DNA from: Cryptomeria japonica
Taxonomy: Eukaryota; Streptophyta; Pinopsida; Cupressales; Cupressaceae
Length of the DNA stretch: 64,000 nt
Direction: 5' to 3'
Assembly: GCF_030272615.1 (NCBI RefSeq)
Contig: NC_081414.1
Location: 4,341,501-4,405,500, forward strand
The notes under the pieces are model-generated. The model was not told where the DNA came from. It saw nothing but the letters and a program-made list of their open reading frames with translations, and searched no databases. A program made the position numbers and the translations under genes. Position 1 is the first letter of the stretch, and each line of letters begins with the position of its first letter. Shown here in pieces: positions 1 to 12,780 of this stretch.

Positions 1-1050
1 AAAAACATTTTTTAACAGGCATCGCATACGCAGTTATATTTGGATTATTAGCACATACGCACTCATTTTCCTAAAAGCAGCGCATACGTGCTACCTTCTC
101 TAGGCTCGGGAAGAACAAACCTAAGCGCGTACGCGGGAATTTCAAATTTTAGAACCGCGTACGCGCTACTTGTTTTTCCATGTTTTTTTTTGGTTGGTAT
201 CCACTTTTCTGACCACCATCTTTGTGCACATACCAAAAGTTGAAAAACTTATGAAGTTGGAGCAAGGCACCTGAATGGACAATCTTAGTTGATGAAATGT
301 GGTTGATGACAATTGACTGGCATTGAAAGTCATAGTTTTGTGAATTGTTAGTCACCAAAACACTCCTCTAAGTATTCACAACCTTAAAGGAAAATATCTC
401 AGTCCATTCAACAATTTTGCAGGTTGAATATTTCGCAGGTTGAATATACTGTGGAGAAAAAAACTGTCTCTCCAGAATAGAAATGTGTGACTCTAAGAAG
501 AACATCACTACCAATAATAGTGTTGGAGGAAATGGGATCTTTTGCCAATGTCAATATAGCACTGCCCCAAAAATGATCGCTCCAAAGACTACAATAATAT
601 CATTGGCAAGAAAATTTCAAAGTAGATCACCACCCAAATCATACCACACCCGCAAACCAGGTAAGAGAATATCACTGGTGAATATATTGATGTTGACTTG
701 GATAGAAAGGTATTGCAGGAAGGATATTGCTACCAATAGTCTTAGACTAGTTGATATATTGCTTCAGGTTGATATGTATTGTTGAAACTGCAACACGAAT
801 GGAATAAATTGCTCTTTCTAATCATTGTTGGTATGAATATTGCTACAACTGACAAACAAAAGAGGGAGAATATCTCCACAATAGTAATAACAAATTGAAT
901 AGAGATGACTTCTATAAATTCTGATAATTTTCAATGCTGAAATGATATGAAATTTGCAAACAAGGCTATGGGAAGATGCATATTGGATCTCAATTGATTA
1001 CTCAATCCTCTAAACAAGAAGGTAGTTATCTTGGACCGGCTTTGATACCA
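1..1050 (-). mobile_element. Internal region of a minus-strand LTR element, relic
   Basis: This stretch lies directly downstream, on the minus strand, of an LTR and a primer-binding site that matches plant initiator tRNA-Met with one mismatch (minus-strand TGGTATCAAAGC, ending at 1050). It should therefore be the 5' internal part of an LTR retroelement, probably Ty1/copia. I find no convincing gag or pol reading frame on either strand, so it is either non-autonomous or heavily decayed. The first 170 bases hold five short words of the type CGCRTACGC. The element runs off the left edge of the window. Confidence 0.5.
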
Positions 1051-1483
1051 TGTTGAAGAAATTAGGTGCCCAAGATGAATCTTTCTAAGCTTCATAACCA
1101 AGCAAGCAATAACCAACCATACAAAAGAGAATGTTGGAGCTAAGTAATGAACACTAAATGAGATCAAGAAGCAAAGCTTGAGATTAAACTGCAATGAATT
1201 GATATAATATAATGCACAAATGAGCTTTCTTATATAGGCAAAAGGTTGGACAATTGAGAGAACAGGTTATGCCATGTGGCTCAATGAGATGAGGGAGTAG
1301 GTAGGAGTAGGTACTACTACCCTATACAAAAATCAAACACATAAAAATAACTCATCTCTATCTAGAATGACACCTAAGATCAACTAACATGAACAATATT
1401 AAATGATTGTGCCATGTGACAAATAAAGTTATCCTAAGTAAACTTAACGAGAGTAAATATAATAAATCTAATTTACTCCAACA
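1051..1483 (-). repeat. LTR of a minus-strand retroelement (probable 5' LTR)
   Basis: The segment begins TGTTGAAG and ends CTCCAACA on the plus strand, giving near-perfect inverted ends of the TG...CA type. The primer-binding site lies immediately next to it at 1039-1050, read on the minus strand. This places the LTR at the 5' end of an element pointing left. Length is 433 bp. No partner LTR is in the window, so age and target duplication cannot be read. Confidence 0.65.
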
Positions 1484-1562
1484 CATCCCACATAAGTGGG
1501 TTACACTTTTGGTCATGAACAAAACTTGTCGATTTAAAAATAAATAAAAATTAAGCCACTTT

Positions 1563-1723
1563 AAACGAAGGGTCCCTTCGTTTGAAGGTCATAAAGTGTT
1601 CGCTCAAAAAAAACCCTTTCGAATGAACATCCCTATATGGAGGGGTTCCTTTAATGACCCTGTCAGCCAAATTTTTTATTAATAAAATAATGGGTTCATT
1701 CGAAGACCCCCTTTGAATGAACC
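1563..1723. repeat. Cluster of short inverted repeats
   Basis: A perfect palindrome with 10-bp arms (AAACGAAGGG and its complement, one base between) lies at 1563-1583. A second inverted repeat at 1690-1723 has 14-bp arms beginning GGGTTCATTCGAAG with one mismatch. Related words such as TTCGAATGAAC recur between them. This looks like a small foldback element or a terminal fragment of one. No transposase is associated with it. Confidence 0.45.
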
Positions 1724-2009
1724 CCTATTTTATGTTTTTTATTAAAAGCTTATAATTGTCAAAAATGGTAGTTTCATTGTCATTTTTTACAGCGAACCAA
1801 GATGTGAAGAGGCAAATCAAATTTCAGAGCTCGGATAAGTCCAAGTTTGATTTAGATGAATTTCCTCACTCTTGCAACTTAGAACATAAGTATTTGTTAT
1901 GCATTCAAATTTTATCTTAAACCTACTTGCTCTATCTACAACTTTAATGTTGCACAAATTGTTGATGTTTTGGGACTACCGATGCCTTGATCATTTCATT
2001 CATGATGGC

Positions 2010-5000
2010 TAAAGTGAATGATCTTTGCTAAACATCGGATGTGTCAATGGAGTTCTTGAAGAAGATGAGTTTGTAGCTAAAGTGTTCAGATCTTTGCCTC
2101 TTGCTTATAAACATAAAGTTAGCGCTATTGATGAGATTTGGACTATGACAACTGTGACAAGAGATATGCTAGTTGGTAAGCTTCATGCTTTTGAATTGAG
2201 AGAACTTGGTGAATCACATGGCAAAATTGAGACTGCATTTAAAGCTACTGTATCTGGAAAGAAGAAGTATGATCCGGGAGAGAGTTCAACTAGGGTGTCC
2301 AGATGTGAAAGAGAAATGAGAGAGATAGAAGATCAGGAAGGAGAATTGGAAGAAATTGAAGCAATTATTTCTAGAAGATTGCCTAAGGGAGCCGGTAAGT
2401 ATGAAGGGAAGTTACCCTTCAAAAAAATTTCTTGCAATAAGATTGGTCATTTTGCTTCTAGGTGTTCTGTAAGAGCAAAAAAAGTGTCAAAGTATGATAA
2501 GCCTTACAAGCCTAACCAAAAGTATAGATATCTAAAGAAATGTTATTATGTTGTTGATGAAGGTGCGACAGATGAGGAGTCTAAGAAAGGGAATTCAAAA
2601 GAAGAATTTGTGTTCATTGCTATCAAGGAAGATGATCTGCTATCTACTAATTCTACAAGATACATTGTTGAAGAGAAAGCTTTTGCTTCTAAAATTGATG
2701 AGTAAGATGAATGGGTGATTGACAATGTTTTTTCAAATCACATGACAGATGATAAAGGTAAATTTGTGAATATGGAGAAGTATGATGGCAGTGTAGTGAG
2801 ATTTGGAGACAACAAATCTTGTGTAATTCATGGTAGAGGTTCTATTTCTGTTGATGGTAAGCATAATATTGATGATGTTTTATATGTTGAAGGTTTGAAG
2901 CATAATATTTTGAGTGTTGAACAGATGGTTGATAAGGGATATGATTTAAAATTCAAGAATGGGAAATGTAAGATCTTAAATAGCTCTGGTATAGAGATTG
3001 CATCAAGTAATAAAACTAAAGTTAATATCTTTCATCTAAATGTTGGTGAGAAAAGTTGTTTGATTGCTCAAATTGATGAGAATTGGTTGTGGCATAGAAG
3101 AATGTGTCATGTAAACTTTAACTACATGATTAAGATTAGTTTTACTCAAGCTGTTAGAGATCTGCCTAAGATAGTGAAGCCTACTAATCCGGTATGTAAA
3201 GAATGTCAATTGGGAAAGCAAACAAGAATTTCATTCAAGAGAAAATGGTTACATCTAATGGGTTATTAGATCTTGTGCATATTGATTTATATGGTCCTTC
3301 TAGAGTGAGAAGCTTGCAGGGAGACAACTACGTTATGTTGTTGATTGATGACTATTCTAGGATGATGTGGGTCAATTTTCAAAGGGAGAAATCTAAAGCA
3401 CTGGAGAAATTCAAAATATTCAAAGTTGAAGTGGAGATGGAAACATGATTGAAACTGAAGTGTCTAAGGTCTGACAGAGGAGGAAAATTCACCTCCGGTG
3501 AGTTTAATTATTTTTTGTGAAGAGCATGGAATCAGGAGACAGTTATCTTCTCTGAGAACCCCTCAACAGAATGGAGTTGTTGAAAGGAAGAACATAAGTA
3601 TTTTGGATGCTGCTAGAACTATCATAATTGAAGGGAATGTTTGGCATATCTATTGGAGAGAATTTCTCAGCACTTCTATATACACACTCAATTAGGTGCA
3701 TATAAAAGGTGATTCTGGTAAGACACCTTATGAGCTATGGTTTGGTCATGTTCCTATAGTTAGATATTTCAAAATCTTTGGAAACAAATGTTATATTAAA
3801 AGAGATGAGGATAGAGGAAAATTTGATGCAAGATGTGATGAACGAATCTTTTTGGGATATTCTACTAAGAGCAAAGGCTATCAGTGTTACAACAAGAGAC
3901 TGAGAAAGATAGTGGAAAGTGCAAATGTGAAAGTTGATGAGAGTCATGAGAAGCAAATTAGAGCATGTGGATATGAGTTTGATGATCGGGATGTTAATTC
4001 AAAGCAAATGTAGACTACTAGCATGAAGCGAAGTGATCCGGTACAGATAGTGAATGCAAATGTTGCTGACGGTGAATAAACTCAAGAGCCAAAAAAATCA
4101 GAACAATCAAAAGACCTCAAGGCATGTAAGACTAAATAATTCAAAGAATCAAATTATTGGTGATAAAAATAAAGGTGTGATGACTGGGAGAAGAATTGTT
4201 GTTGAAGAGACATGTTTGATTTCTAAAACTGAGCCTAAAGATGTTGTTGAATCTTGTAAAGATGAAAATTGGGTAAAAGATATGGAAGAAGAGTTAGATC
4301 AAATTGAGAAGAACAAAACATGGGAACTTGTTCTCAGACCTAAGGAAAAGAATGTGATTGGTACTAAATAGGTGTTCTAGAATAAGTTTAATGAAGATGG
4401 AAAAATTGTCAGAAACAAAGCAAGACTAGTATGTAAGGGATATTCACAAATGGAAGGTATAGATTTTGAGGAGACTTTTGCTCCGGTGGCTAGAATTGAA
4501 GTTGTTAGACTATTTCTTGTATATGTTGCTCCTAAGAAACTCAAGGTATATCATAGGTATGTGAAGTCAATGTGTTTTGAATGGTGAAATGGAAGAGGAA
4601 GTCTATATTGAGCAACTAGATGGATTTTCATTGAGGAAGAATTGTATGGACTTAAACAAATCCATAGAGCTTGGTATGCCAGATTGGACAGGTATTTGAT
4701 GAAGTTGGGATTTTGTAGAGCTACTGTTGATAGTAATTTGTACTTCAAGATTGATAATGATAATATTTTGATTGTTGAAGTCTTTGTTGATGATATTATT
4801 TTTGGAGGAGATGATGATTTAAGTAAGAGGTTTGTTGATGACATGCAAAAAGACTTTGAGATGTCTATGATAGGTGAGATGAAATTATTTTTGGGATTGC
4901 AAATTACACAAACTGATAAAGGCATTTTCATATCTCAATCTAAGTATGTGAAGGAATTGTTGAAGAAGTTTGGGCTAGATGATTCCAAACTTGTTGGAAC

Positions 5001-7228
5001 TCCTATGGTGACTGGATGTAAGATGACAAAAGATGATGAATCTTCGAAGGCTAACCAGACCCTGTATAGATCTATGATTGGTGGACTTCTATATTTGACT
5101 CAGACTAGACCTAACATTATGAATGTTGTATGTCTTGTTGCAAGATTCCAAGCTGATCCTAGGGAAAGTCATGTTAGTGTTGTGAAGAGGATATTCAAAT
5201 ATTTGAAAGGAACAATTGATTATGGTTTGTGGTATCCGAAGGATGATAATTTCACTTTAAATGCTTATATTGATGTTGATTGGGCAAGTGATGTCGATGA
5301 CCAAAAGAGCACTACTGGTGGAGCAGTCTTTTTGGGAAAGAAGTTGATTTCTTGGGCAAGTAAGAAACAAGATTCTATTTCTTTATCTACTACAAAAGCT
5401 AAATGCATTGCTACTACTAGCAACTATACTTAGGTACTTTGGATGAAGCAGACGCTGAAGGATATTGGAGTTGTTTATAATGAGCCTACTGTTATATATT
5501 ATGACAATTCTAGTGTTATCAATATTTCTAAGAATCTGGTGTTGCATTCTAAGACAAAACATATATCAATCAAGTTTCATTTCTTAAGAGAGAAGGTGAA
5601 TGAGAAAGAAGTCAAATTGGAGTATGTATCTACAAAGGAACAAATTGTAGATATATTTATGAAGTATTTGCCTCCAAATAAATTTGTATATCTGAGAGAG
5701 AAGTTAGGGGTGATTGCCCCTTCTACTGTGAACTAGATGCATTTAGTTGCATTGATCTAGTGGACTTCATTGTCTTATCCTGTTATCTGGATTGATGAGT
5801 GGGCGTTGTTGCTTTGGGGGGTATTCACTGTGTGACTCAATTGATCGGATTTGTGAGTGTTTCTTCTAAAGGGGAGATATTATCAAAGTAAGAGAATAAT
5901 GATTTTTATATGTCTTTGGCATTATCATCAAAGGGAGAGAGATGCATGTGAAAAACTATCTTATCTAAGGTTGAGAGCTATGTGTGTACGATCTCAGGGG
6001 GAGATTGCTCAAGTTGATTTCTTTCTTTGCATTGGTTGTTTTTCACATTCATATGTTTCCATAAATGCCAAAGGGGGAGATTGTTGAATATTAGAGTTGT
6101 TGGAATGTATTATTGCCATTGATGTCAACATATTCATGTGTTGTAGAGAATTGGTTTGTTGCAAAGAGTTGGTTTGGGTGATCTGTTGCAGATGTGCTGA
6201 TGCAGATTAATGGGTTTTGAGATACTTATCTATAGTTGATTCAGTATGAGTTTCGGTGTTTTGGAAGGTTATTTGGTTGAGTTATGTGATCCAGTGTGAT
6301 GGTTGGTTTTTTTTTTGGTTTTGTATTGCAAAGTTGTGATTTCTGGATTGTATTGCACTAGAATTGATTCATTATGTTGTGCAGATTTTGGAGAATGATT
6401 GGGACATTCATGTGTGTCCTTAGTTTAGATGGTTCATGATTTGGAACTTCACAAGCATATCTTTCAGTTTGTCGGTCGGTGTTCTTGAGCTCTGGTGATG
6501 AAATAATGATGATTCTTATTATCCAAGTTGTTGTGGTGATTGCAGTGGAATTCACATTGCTTGTTGATGTTCTTTGATCATGTCCTATGCGTTTTGGTGG
6601 TATGTGTTGATCGTGGTGCGTGTTATTGAAGATTTAATTGGTCTAGTGGCATTCTTCATGTTATGCAACATATTCGGTGGTTTAGCATGTTGCAGATGGT
6701 CTTGACGAATTATTTGGTGGTGTTGTGTGTTCAAGGATTTGATTTCAGTCCATGTTATGTCCTTGCTGACATTGTATTGGTTCGATTATTGATTTATATA
6801 TCGTGCGGTGTAATTTTGTAATTAGATCTTATGTGTTGAGCCAACCTTGAGGTTAAGGTTGATGATTTGTATAAATATGTGTTGTAATCATGTAAGTTGT
6901 GTGTCTGCAAGTGTCAGAGGTTGTTGTGAGAGTAATGTATGTGCAAACAAGTGAATCTATCATTTGGAAGTGTGGAAGAGCAAAGAAGTGAAGTTATGCA
7001 AATAGTGTGCTTAACTAGAACCGTGATCAGGCATTTGGAGATGTTATTCTTTCAGTTCATGTAATCTGGATTGTTGTTCGATCTTTGTTAGGGAGTGAGC
7101 CTTTCCAAGGTTTTTGCCCTTTTTTGTTTTGAGTAGTGAGCTCTAGGTAGTGTTCTTGAATGCATGTGCATTCCCATTGTAATATTTACACATACTACTG
7201 TAGAGTATCATCTTATTGTGGGTAGGTT
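2010..7228 (+). mobile_element. Ty1/copia retrotransposon fossil, 5' truncated, 3' LTR interrupted
   Basis: Parts in order: a gag-like region with a zinc-knuckle relic (about 2025-2700), protease and GAG-pre-integrase (about 2715-3230), integrase core (about 3250-4010), reverse transcriptase (about 4260-4990, with a YGLKQ word and a VDDIIFGG active-site block), RNase H and C terminus (about 5100-5736), a purine tract (AAAGGGGGAGA, ending 6080), and a 3' LTR starting at 6082. The protease-integrase-RT order is copia. No 5' LTR or primer site is seen, so the 5' end is missing. The coding part is broken in roughly ten places. The 3' LTR is cut at 7228 by the CACTA element and resumes beyond it. 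The element is older than the CACTA insertion. Confidence 0.88.
6082..7228 (+). repeat. Copia 3' LTR, left part (before the CACTA insertion)
   Basis: The LTR begins TGTTGAATATTAG right after a purine tract. A TATA-like word (GTATAAATA) lies near 6870. The sequence runs without an LTR end up to the CACTA terminus at 7229. The missing U5-like end is found on the far side of the CACTA element. Confidence 0.7.
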
Positions 7229-7256
7229 CACTAGTACATTCGGAGCTGATTTCCGA
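7229..7256 (+). repeat. CACTA left terminal inverted repeat
   Basis: Begins CACTAGTACATTCGG; 22 of 28 positions match the inverted right end. It is preceded by the target duplication GTT at 7226-7228. Confidence 0.85.
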
Positions 7257-8540
7257 TGGCCGTTTGTCGGATTTTCGATGAATTTTCGTCGGAGTGTCGA
7301 CAAAATCCACCGTCAAAAACTCAGCATCGGATTGGTCGACGATGCCATGCCCATCAGAAATTCAACAATCCAATGGACTCTGCCGACAGTCAAAGAAGTC
7401 CTCAGTCGAAAGCTTGGTATTCGTCGTAATTCCGACAATGATCATTTTTATAAAAAAAATAATAATTATCATCAATATAAAAGAGCCATCGAAGGAAGGA
7501 AATGCCAAAAGGACTCGCCGAAGATAATAACTTCATCGACAAAAGATATCGAAGAAAGCAGAGAAGGTCTTCATCAATGGGAAAAGTTCTCGAGGAAATA
7601 ATACTATCGGTGCAACATAAAAAGGACCCATCGAAAGGAGCATTTTCATCGAAAGAATAATATCGATCAGACAAAAAGAAGCTACATCGATAAAAGATAT
7701 CGATGAGGATATAGGTTTTGAGGAGGTTAAACTTCATCGACAAAATATATCGAAGAAAGTAGAGAGGGTCTTCATCGACGGGAGAAGTTCTCGAGGAAAT
7801 AATACTATCGGTGAAACATAAAAAGGACCCACCGAAAGGAGCGTTTTCATCGAAAGAATAATATTGATCAGATAAAAGGAAGCTACATCGATAAAAGATA
7901 TCGATGAGGATATAGGTTTCAAGGAGGTTAAAAGGCATGTTCTCGATATGCGTGGTTTTGCCGATGTAACTTTATCGGTGAAGAACGATAAGGGAAAATA
8001 AAGAAAAGCTTCGGTGAGATAATAGACTCATTCATCGACGGGGCATAGTGATATCAATGAAAGAAGTATTTCGATGGAAAAATAAAGGACACCGAAGCCC
8101 AAGGTTTCTTCGACATAAGACCCGATGGATATCAGATATGTTTTGATGAGGAGACAGCCATACTGACCGAATATAGTATTTCGATGAAGGGAAAAAATAC
8201 TTGATCGAAGTAATATTCGAAACAAAAGTATTGTCGATAGAAACAAAGAGATCGATGGACTAAAGAAACAAATGATCGAAAGACATATCCTCATCAAAAT
8301 GATTATTGATTTCTGCAAAAATCATAAACAAATCCCAAGGAAGGTCACGTCGCCATTAAATTCAAACGTGTGCCCGAGTGACCGTTGTCCAAAGCACCAT
8401 TACTAACTGATTAAATACGCCATAAGTAGTGGATCAACCATCAAAGGGCACAGCATTAAGGAATTCACAGGCGACGAACTGAAAGCAGGAATTGGGCGAA
8501 TTCACAGATAAATCTCGGTAATTCCAAGTAAGTTGTTTGC
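7257..8540 (+). repeat. CACTA left subterminal region with 'atcgatga' words and a 201-bp tandem duplication
   Basis: The region is dense in short direct and inverted words built on ATCGATGA, ATCGAAAG and TCGAAGAA, the usual texture of CACTA subterminal regions where transposase-binding motifs sit. A unit of about 201 bp is duplicated in tandem (7530-7730 and 7731-7931) with high identity. The region leads directly into module A at 8567 and may serve as its promoter. Reading frames here are by-products of the repeats. Confidence 0.75.
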
Positions 8541-8566
8541 ACACATACCTCTTTTACAAAATTCAA

Positions 8567-11500
8567 ATGGAATCATCATCTAAAACTAATAAGGCCAGAA
8601 AGGGAAAAGAACCTATCGCTGCAGAAGAAAAACCTAAAAGACAGAAAAGGGAAGGGCGTTCTTTGGCCCAGGACCTGATTGACCAGTGCCCATCATCCAG
8701 TTTGACGTCCAAGAAGATTAGAGCTGATGAGGAAGGCCTAGAGGACCGGTTTGAGGATCTTGGAGACATATGGACAAAGTTGAGAGGGTATGAATTATTC
8801 ATATATGGGTACAACAGAAGAGTTGCCCCTCAACCTATCAACAATTTATGGTGATTGAACTTAGGAAGGTTAGTTGTGGCTAATGTATTCATGAATGTGG
8901 AGCTCATGAAGGCATTGGCAAACAATTATGACCCTAAAAGGACCATATATAACTACATGTGTGAGCCAATTCTTGCAATCACAAAGGAGGTTATTGACAG
9001 CGTGTTCGAGTTGGATTGGGGATTTGAAGAATTGATTGACCTCAAGAAGTTAACAAGTGAATATTTTAACCTAGAGCACATTTACAAAATGTGGAGACTA
9101 CCTATACATAGACCTAGGAATGCAGGGTCCTTAGTGCCACTAGGTCAGGATGACAAAGCTCCCTATGATGTCAACTCTTTCCATCCATATTTCAGGTATA
9201 CCTATTACTATGTTGCCCAAGTGCTAGGGATAAAAGCCCATCCTTTGATGGATATTGCAGCCATGGTCATTTGTGTCGATTTGTAGTCTAAGGGCCCCCG
9301 CTTCTTTGATTTTTCTACTTATTTGGTTGAGGTTTTGAATCATTGGTTAGAAAAGTTAAAGGGGGATGTCATCAATGTTCATTTCAAGCATTATTCCTTA
9401 CTTATGCATATGCTATTGTATGTGGGACAAGATGAAGGGTTATGACCAGAAGAGTTATGTGTCAGGACATATGACAATGTCGGAATGAGAAAACCAGTGC
9501 AACTATGGGTTTCTTCATAGGACCAGAGGTATGTGAATAATCAATATTGGCATTTTGAAGAGTTCTTTGTCAAGCCATTATATAGACTGTTGGGATGCCC
9601 GTGCGATCATGCCCTTGCACCAGAGGTTAAAAGATTCCTAAGACCAAAAGATTTCGCTGAAGATCCCTCAATTGAACACAATTGGGGAGATTGGTATTGT
9701 TTTTCAGACTGCACACAAGTTAGGGTATACGGGTTCGAAGGGAGACCATACTTACTACCACTTACAGTCCCTAACAAAGTGGCTTGTCTGGAAATTGTGA
9801 GGCAACTGTCAATAGTGAGTACAGAACATCTGACAAGCCATGGAAAATAATCAATTGTACCTGGGTTGTTAGTATTTTCAGATTGTATTGTTAAAAGTTC
9901 AAAGAGTTATGGCCTGCTGCAGACAAAATTGGATTATTATGGCATGGCTATGGGGGATCCAAGGCCCAATTTTGATCCTGAAGGATACATAAGGATAGCC
10001 CGGTCATCACAAAAGCTGAAGGCTGGAGAGCATAAATCTTACCTATCGGATGACCTCATTAAGAACATTGGCAGAGAAGAGGCCAGAGTGAAGTGAATAA
10101 AGTTTGAGAAAGAAATGTAGGCTTATAAATGGAAGCTTTATAGAAGGAAAATGGATGAGAACGTGCTACAAAAGATTGAAGACCCCTTGGAGTTGGCCAA
10201 CAAACTTGTGGAGCATGAATTGGAAATACTTGAGGGAGTCCTGCCTCATGTTTTTAGGGATTACATTGATACTATTAGGAATATAGAGCCTTTGGCTCAT
10301 ATGTCTCCTTCTTCCACATCTAGCATCGTTCTCGTTCCATTCACTCCTCAAGAGGATTACCCCCCTGGTTATGCAAAGGATTACCCCCTGGTTATACAAA
10401 GGATACACCGATAGACTTGGCAATAGGACAACTAAATGTCGAAGAAGTGGCTGACATCAGATTCCTGGAGCATGAGGATTTCTTTGCTGATAGTGACTTC
10501 ATTGCTTCCAAGGAGTTCACCGCATTCCTCTATCAACATAAAGGATCTCAAAATAGGAATAACATGAGAAATAGTGAAGAAGAGCAGTAGCTTCAAAAGT
10601 TACAAGAGGAGATGGATCTTGTGATGAGAGAAATGACACCTGAGAAGGGAAGACAGTTGCTTAAGGAAGCTGGTGTGCTATTATACTCTGGATGGGACAT
10701 GAACTCTGCCTTGTTGTTTGATGGATTCCTCAAGAAATAGGACCCAATTAGGAAAATGATGCCAAAAGAGATTGATAAACTCTTTAGAGGATCAGGATAT
10801 GATCCAGATCAGAAGGCTCTTCTATAGTGGGCTATCTATCCCAAAGATAAAAGACCTATATTGGTTGATACAGAAGAAGCTTTTGGACATTTGATGGTGC
10901 AGCAGGTTGGAAAGACTGACCCTAGAACAACTGCCAAACTAAATTTGGATGTCGCTAAACTAAACCAAGATCAGATAGAGTTTCTGGTCCAAGAAAATTG
11001 TACATACAAAAGCCTATATGAGAAAACTGATGAAGAAAAATAGAGGTTGCAAGCAAGATTGCTTCAGATTGATACAGGTACCAGTCAAACAAGGATGACA
11101 TACGATGTTGACAGAGATGCCATGGATGCCTTGACAGACACTATGTATTGGAGGAACAGGGCCGAAAAGACATCTCGGCAACTAAAAAAGGAACAACAAA
11201 AGATGGATAAGTTAGTTCTCGAGGTCGCTGACCATAGATTCAAAAGTATGATGCGGTTGCAGAAATCTATTGGAAGACATACAGTGGAGTAGTCAAAGCT
11301 GTGAAAGAGCATGAAAGGCTCAGGTCTCGGTTGGAAGGCTTGATGAATGACAACAGTCTGATGAATCCAGGTGAGAAAATTGAAGTTGAGGCTCACTTGA
11401 AGTCCCATGATGAATTGGAAAATCAATTAAGGAAAGAGCATCAGAGGCTGGATGATGGGAATACCCCTAGGGTGCCCTCTTTTTATAGTAATGGTGAGTT

Positions 11501-11744
11501 AGTATCGTTGGAACAGTGGAAACAAGAGTTCAGTGATGAGAAGAATCGAGCAGTAGCAGAGTTGGATCGGGACAAAGATTTGTCACTTTGTGTTAACAAA
11601 ATTCTATCCAATCATTTCCAGATAGAAAGCGACATGAGGACACTAAACAATGACGTTCTAATGTATAAAGATGATAAGTACATTAAACACATAGGAATGT
11701 TGAACTTGTTTATCTTCCAGTTTGATAACAAAAGTGCTAATTAA
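8567..11744 (+). pseudogene. Module A: large protein of unknown family carried by the CACTA element
   Basis: I do not recognise this family. The start ATG at 8567 opens a lysine-rich, NLS-like N terminus (ARKGKEP, KPKRQKR). There follow an LGRLVVANVFMNVELM block, a conserved core with HNWGD (about 9677-9691) and VRVYGFEGRPYLLPLTVP, an acidic segment (FFADSDFIASKEF), a TPEKGRQLLKEAGVLL block (about 10629), and a long charged coiled-coil-like C terminus to 11744. All these blocks recur in the same order in module B, so the family is real. The order of the N-terminal blocks faintly recalls the plant mobile domain (PMD), but I cannot establish this. The copy is interrupted by several stops, mostly TAG, so it is a pseudogene. 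An AATAAA signal lies near 12030. It stands opposite in strand to the transposase genes. Confidence 0.7.
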
Positions 11745-12780
11745 TAGTTATGTGCTGAAAAGACACGATGCTTGGTGACAATGTATACCCTCATATAAAT
11801 GAGGGAATTTTTGTAACAATAAGGATCATTAGAGAAGAAGTAGAATATAGCCTCAGGCTTACTATTGTACCATTTTGTGAACATACATAATATAATCAGT
11901 CGTCTTTCCTTTGTGTATATGTTGTGAATTACTGCATCTTTCTGTAGGCAGTTGCTTGTGATATTATCTAAAGGAGATAAGGTTGCTTGTGTTCTTCCAG
12001 TAAAAATTTGTGTTTCATATTGTGGATTTGAATAAAAGATTTACTTGCGAATATAGTTTTGTATATAGTGCGCATGCATATTATCTCAACCATGGTGCGC
12101 CTGCATATGTATATAGTTTTGTTTATAGGTGGAAAGCCTGAGGTTCAATGTCGAGCTTGGTTGCTCTGATACCATATGTAATATTCCATTAATTCTATAC
12201 TTAAAGAAAATAAATTGTGATCTATATTAAGATAAAAAATTGAGCATTTCAAAATAAAACATAACTACTTCAGTTGAAGGAGAAAACTAACTAAATGTTC
12301 TTCAACATAATAAGAATCTAACTAATTTATCTAAAAGGAAGGTAATCTTTTAACGATAAAAAACATTGAACAAATATTATTAAGCTAATCAATATAAGAA
12401 AGGAATTCAAATGGCAAGTTTCATTTTTGAGGGAAGAGATAAAGGTTCAGAGGTTACTGTTATCACTGTTTAAAAAATGGGTATTCTTTTCCATAATTGG
12501 CTAAGTCTATGAAATTCTTGGGTCTGGTATGGCCTTGTGACTTCTATTGCTTTGGGTCCTAAAGAGGGTTTAGGGTTTAGGTTTAATCACTTTCAAATGT
12601 CTGAGAAAAAACCCTTATAATTATATTTTTGTGTTACTTTATTCACTTAAGTAATGGGTCCTTTTGTCATGCAAATTGTTCCCCCCATTGTTTTTTACCT
12701 AGGCGGTCCTTTTAAATGTTTTAATTTTTATTCACCTTTAAATTGCCTTTTCTAATGACTGTCGGGCCTTGTAATTGTCG
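11745..12780 (+). other. 3' flank of module A and spacer with a retroelement primer-site relic
   Basis: The first 300 bases look like a 3' untranslated region, with an AATAAA near 12030. At 12163-12174 the minus strand reads TGGTATCAGAGC, a perfect match to the copia primer-binding site for initiator tRNA-Met. Sequence starting TGTAATATTCC near 12177 could be an LTR edge, but I cannot find its other end. From 12200 to 12780 I see nothing further. Confidence 0.4.
12163..12174 (-). other. Copia-type primer-binding site relic
   Basis: All 12 bases complementary to the 3' end of plant initiator tRNA-Met are present on the minus strand. No complete LTR pair can be matched to it, so it is probably a fragment of an LTR element that inserted into the CACTA element. 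Confidence 0.5.

Noticed and set aside
483-785. A 100-codon plus-strand frame
   Set aside because: No domain, low-complexity composition, and it lies antisense within the internal region of a minus-strand LTR element.
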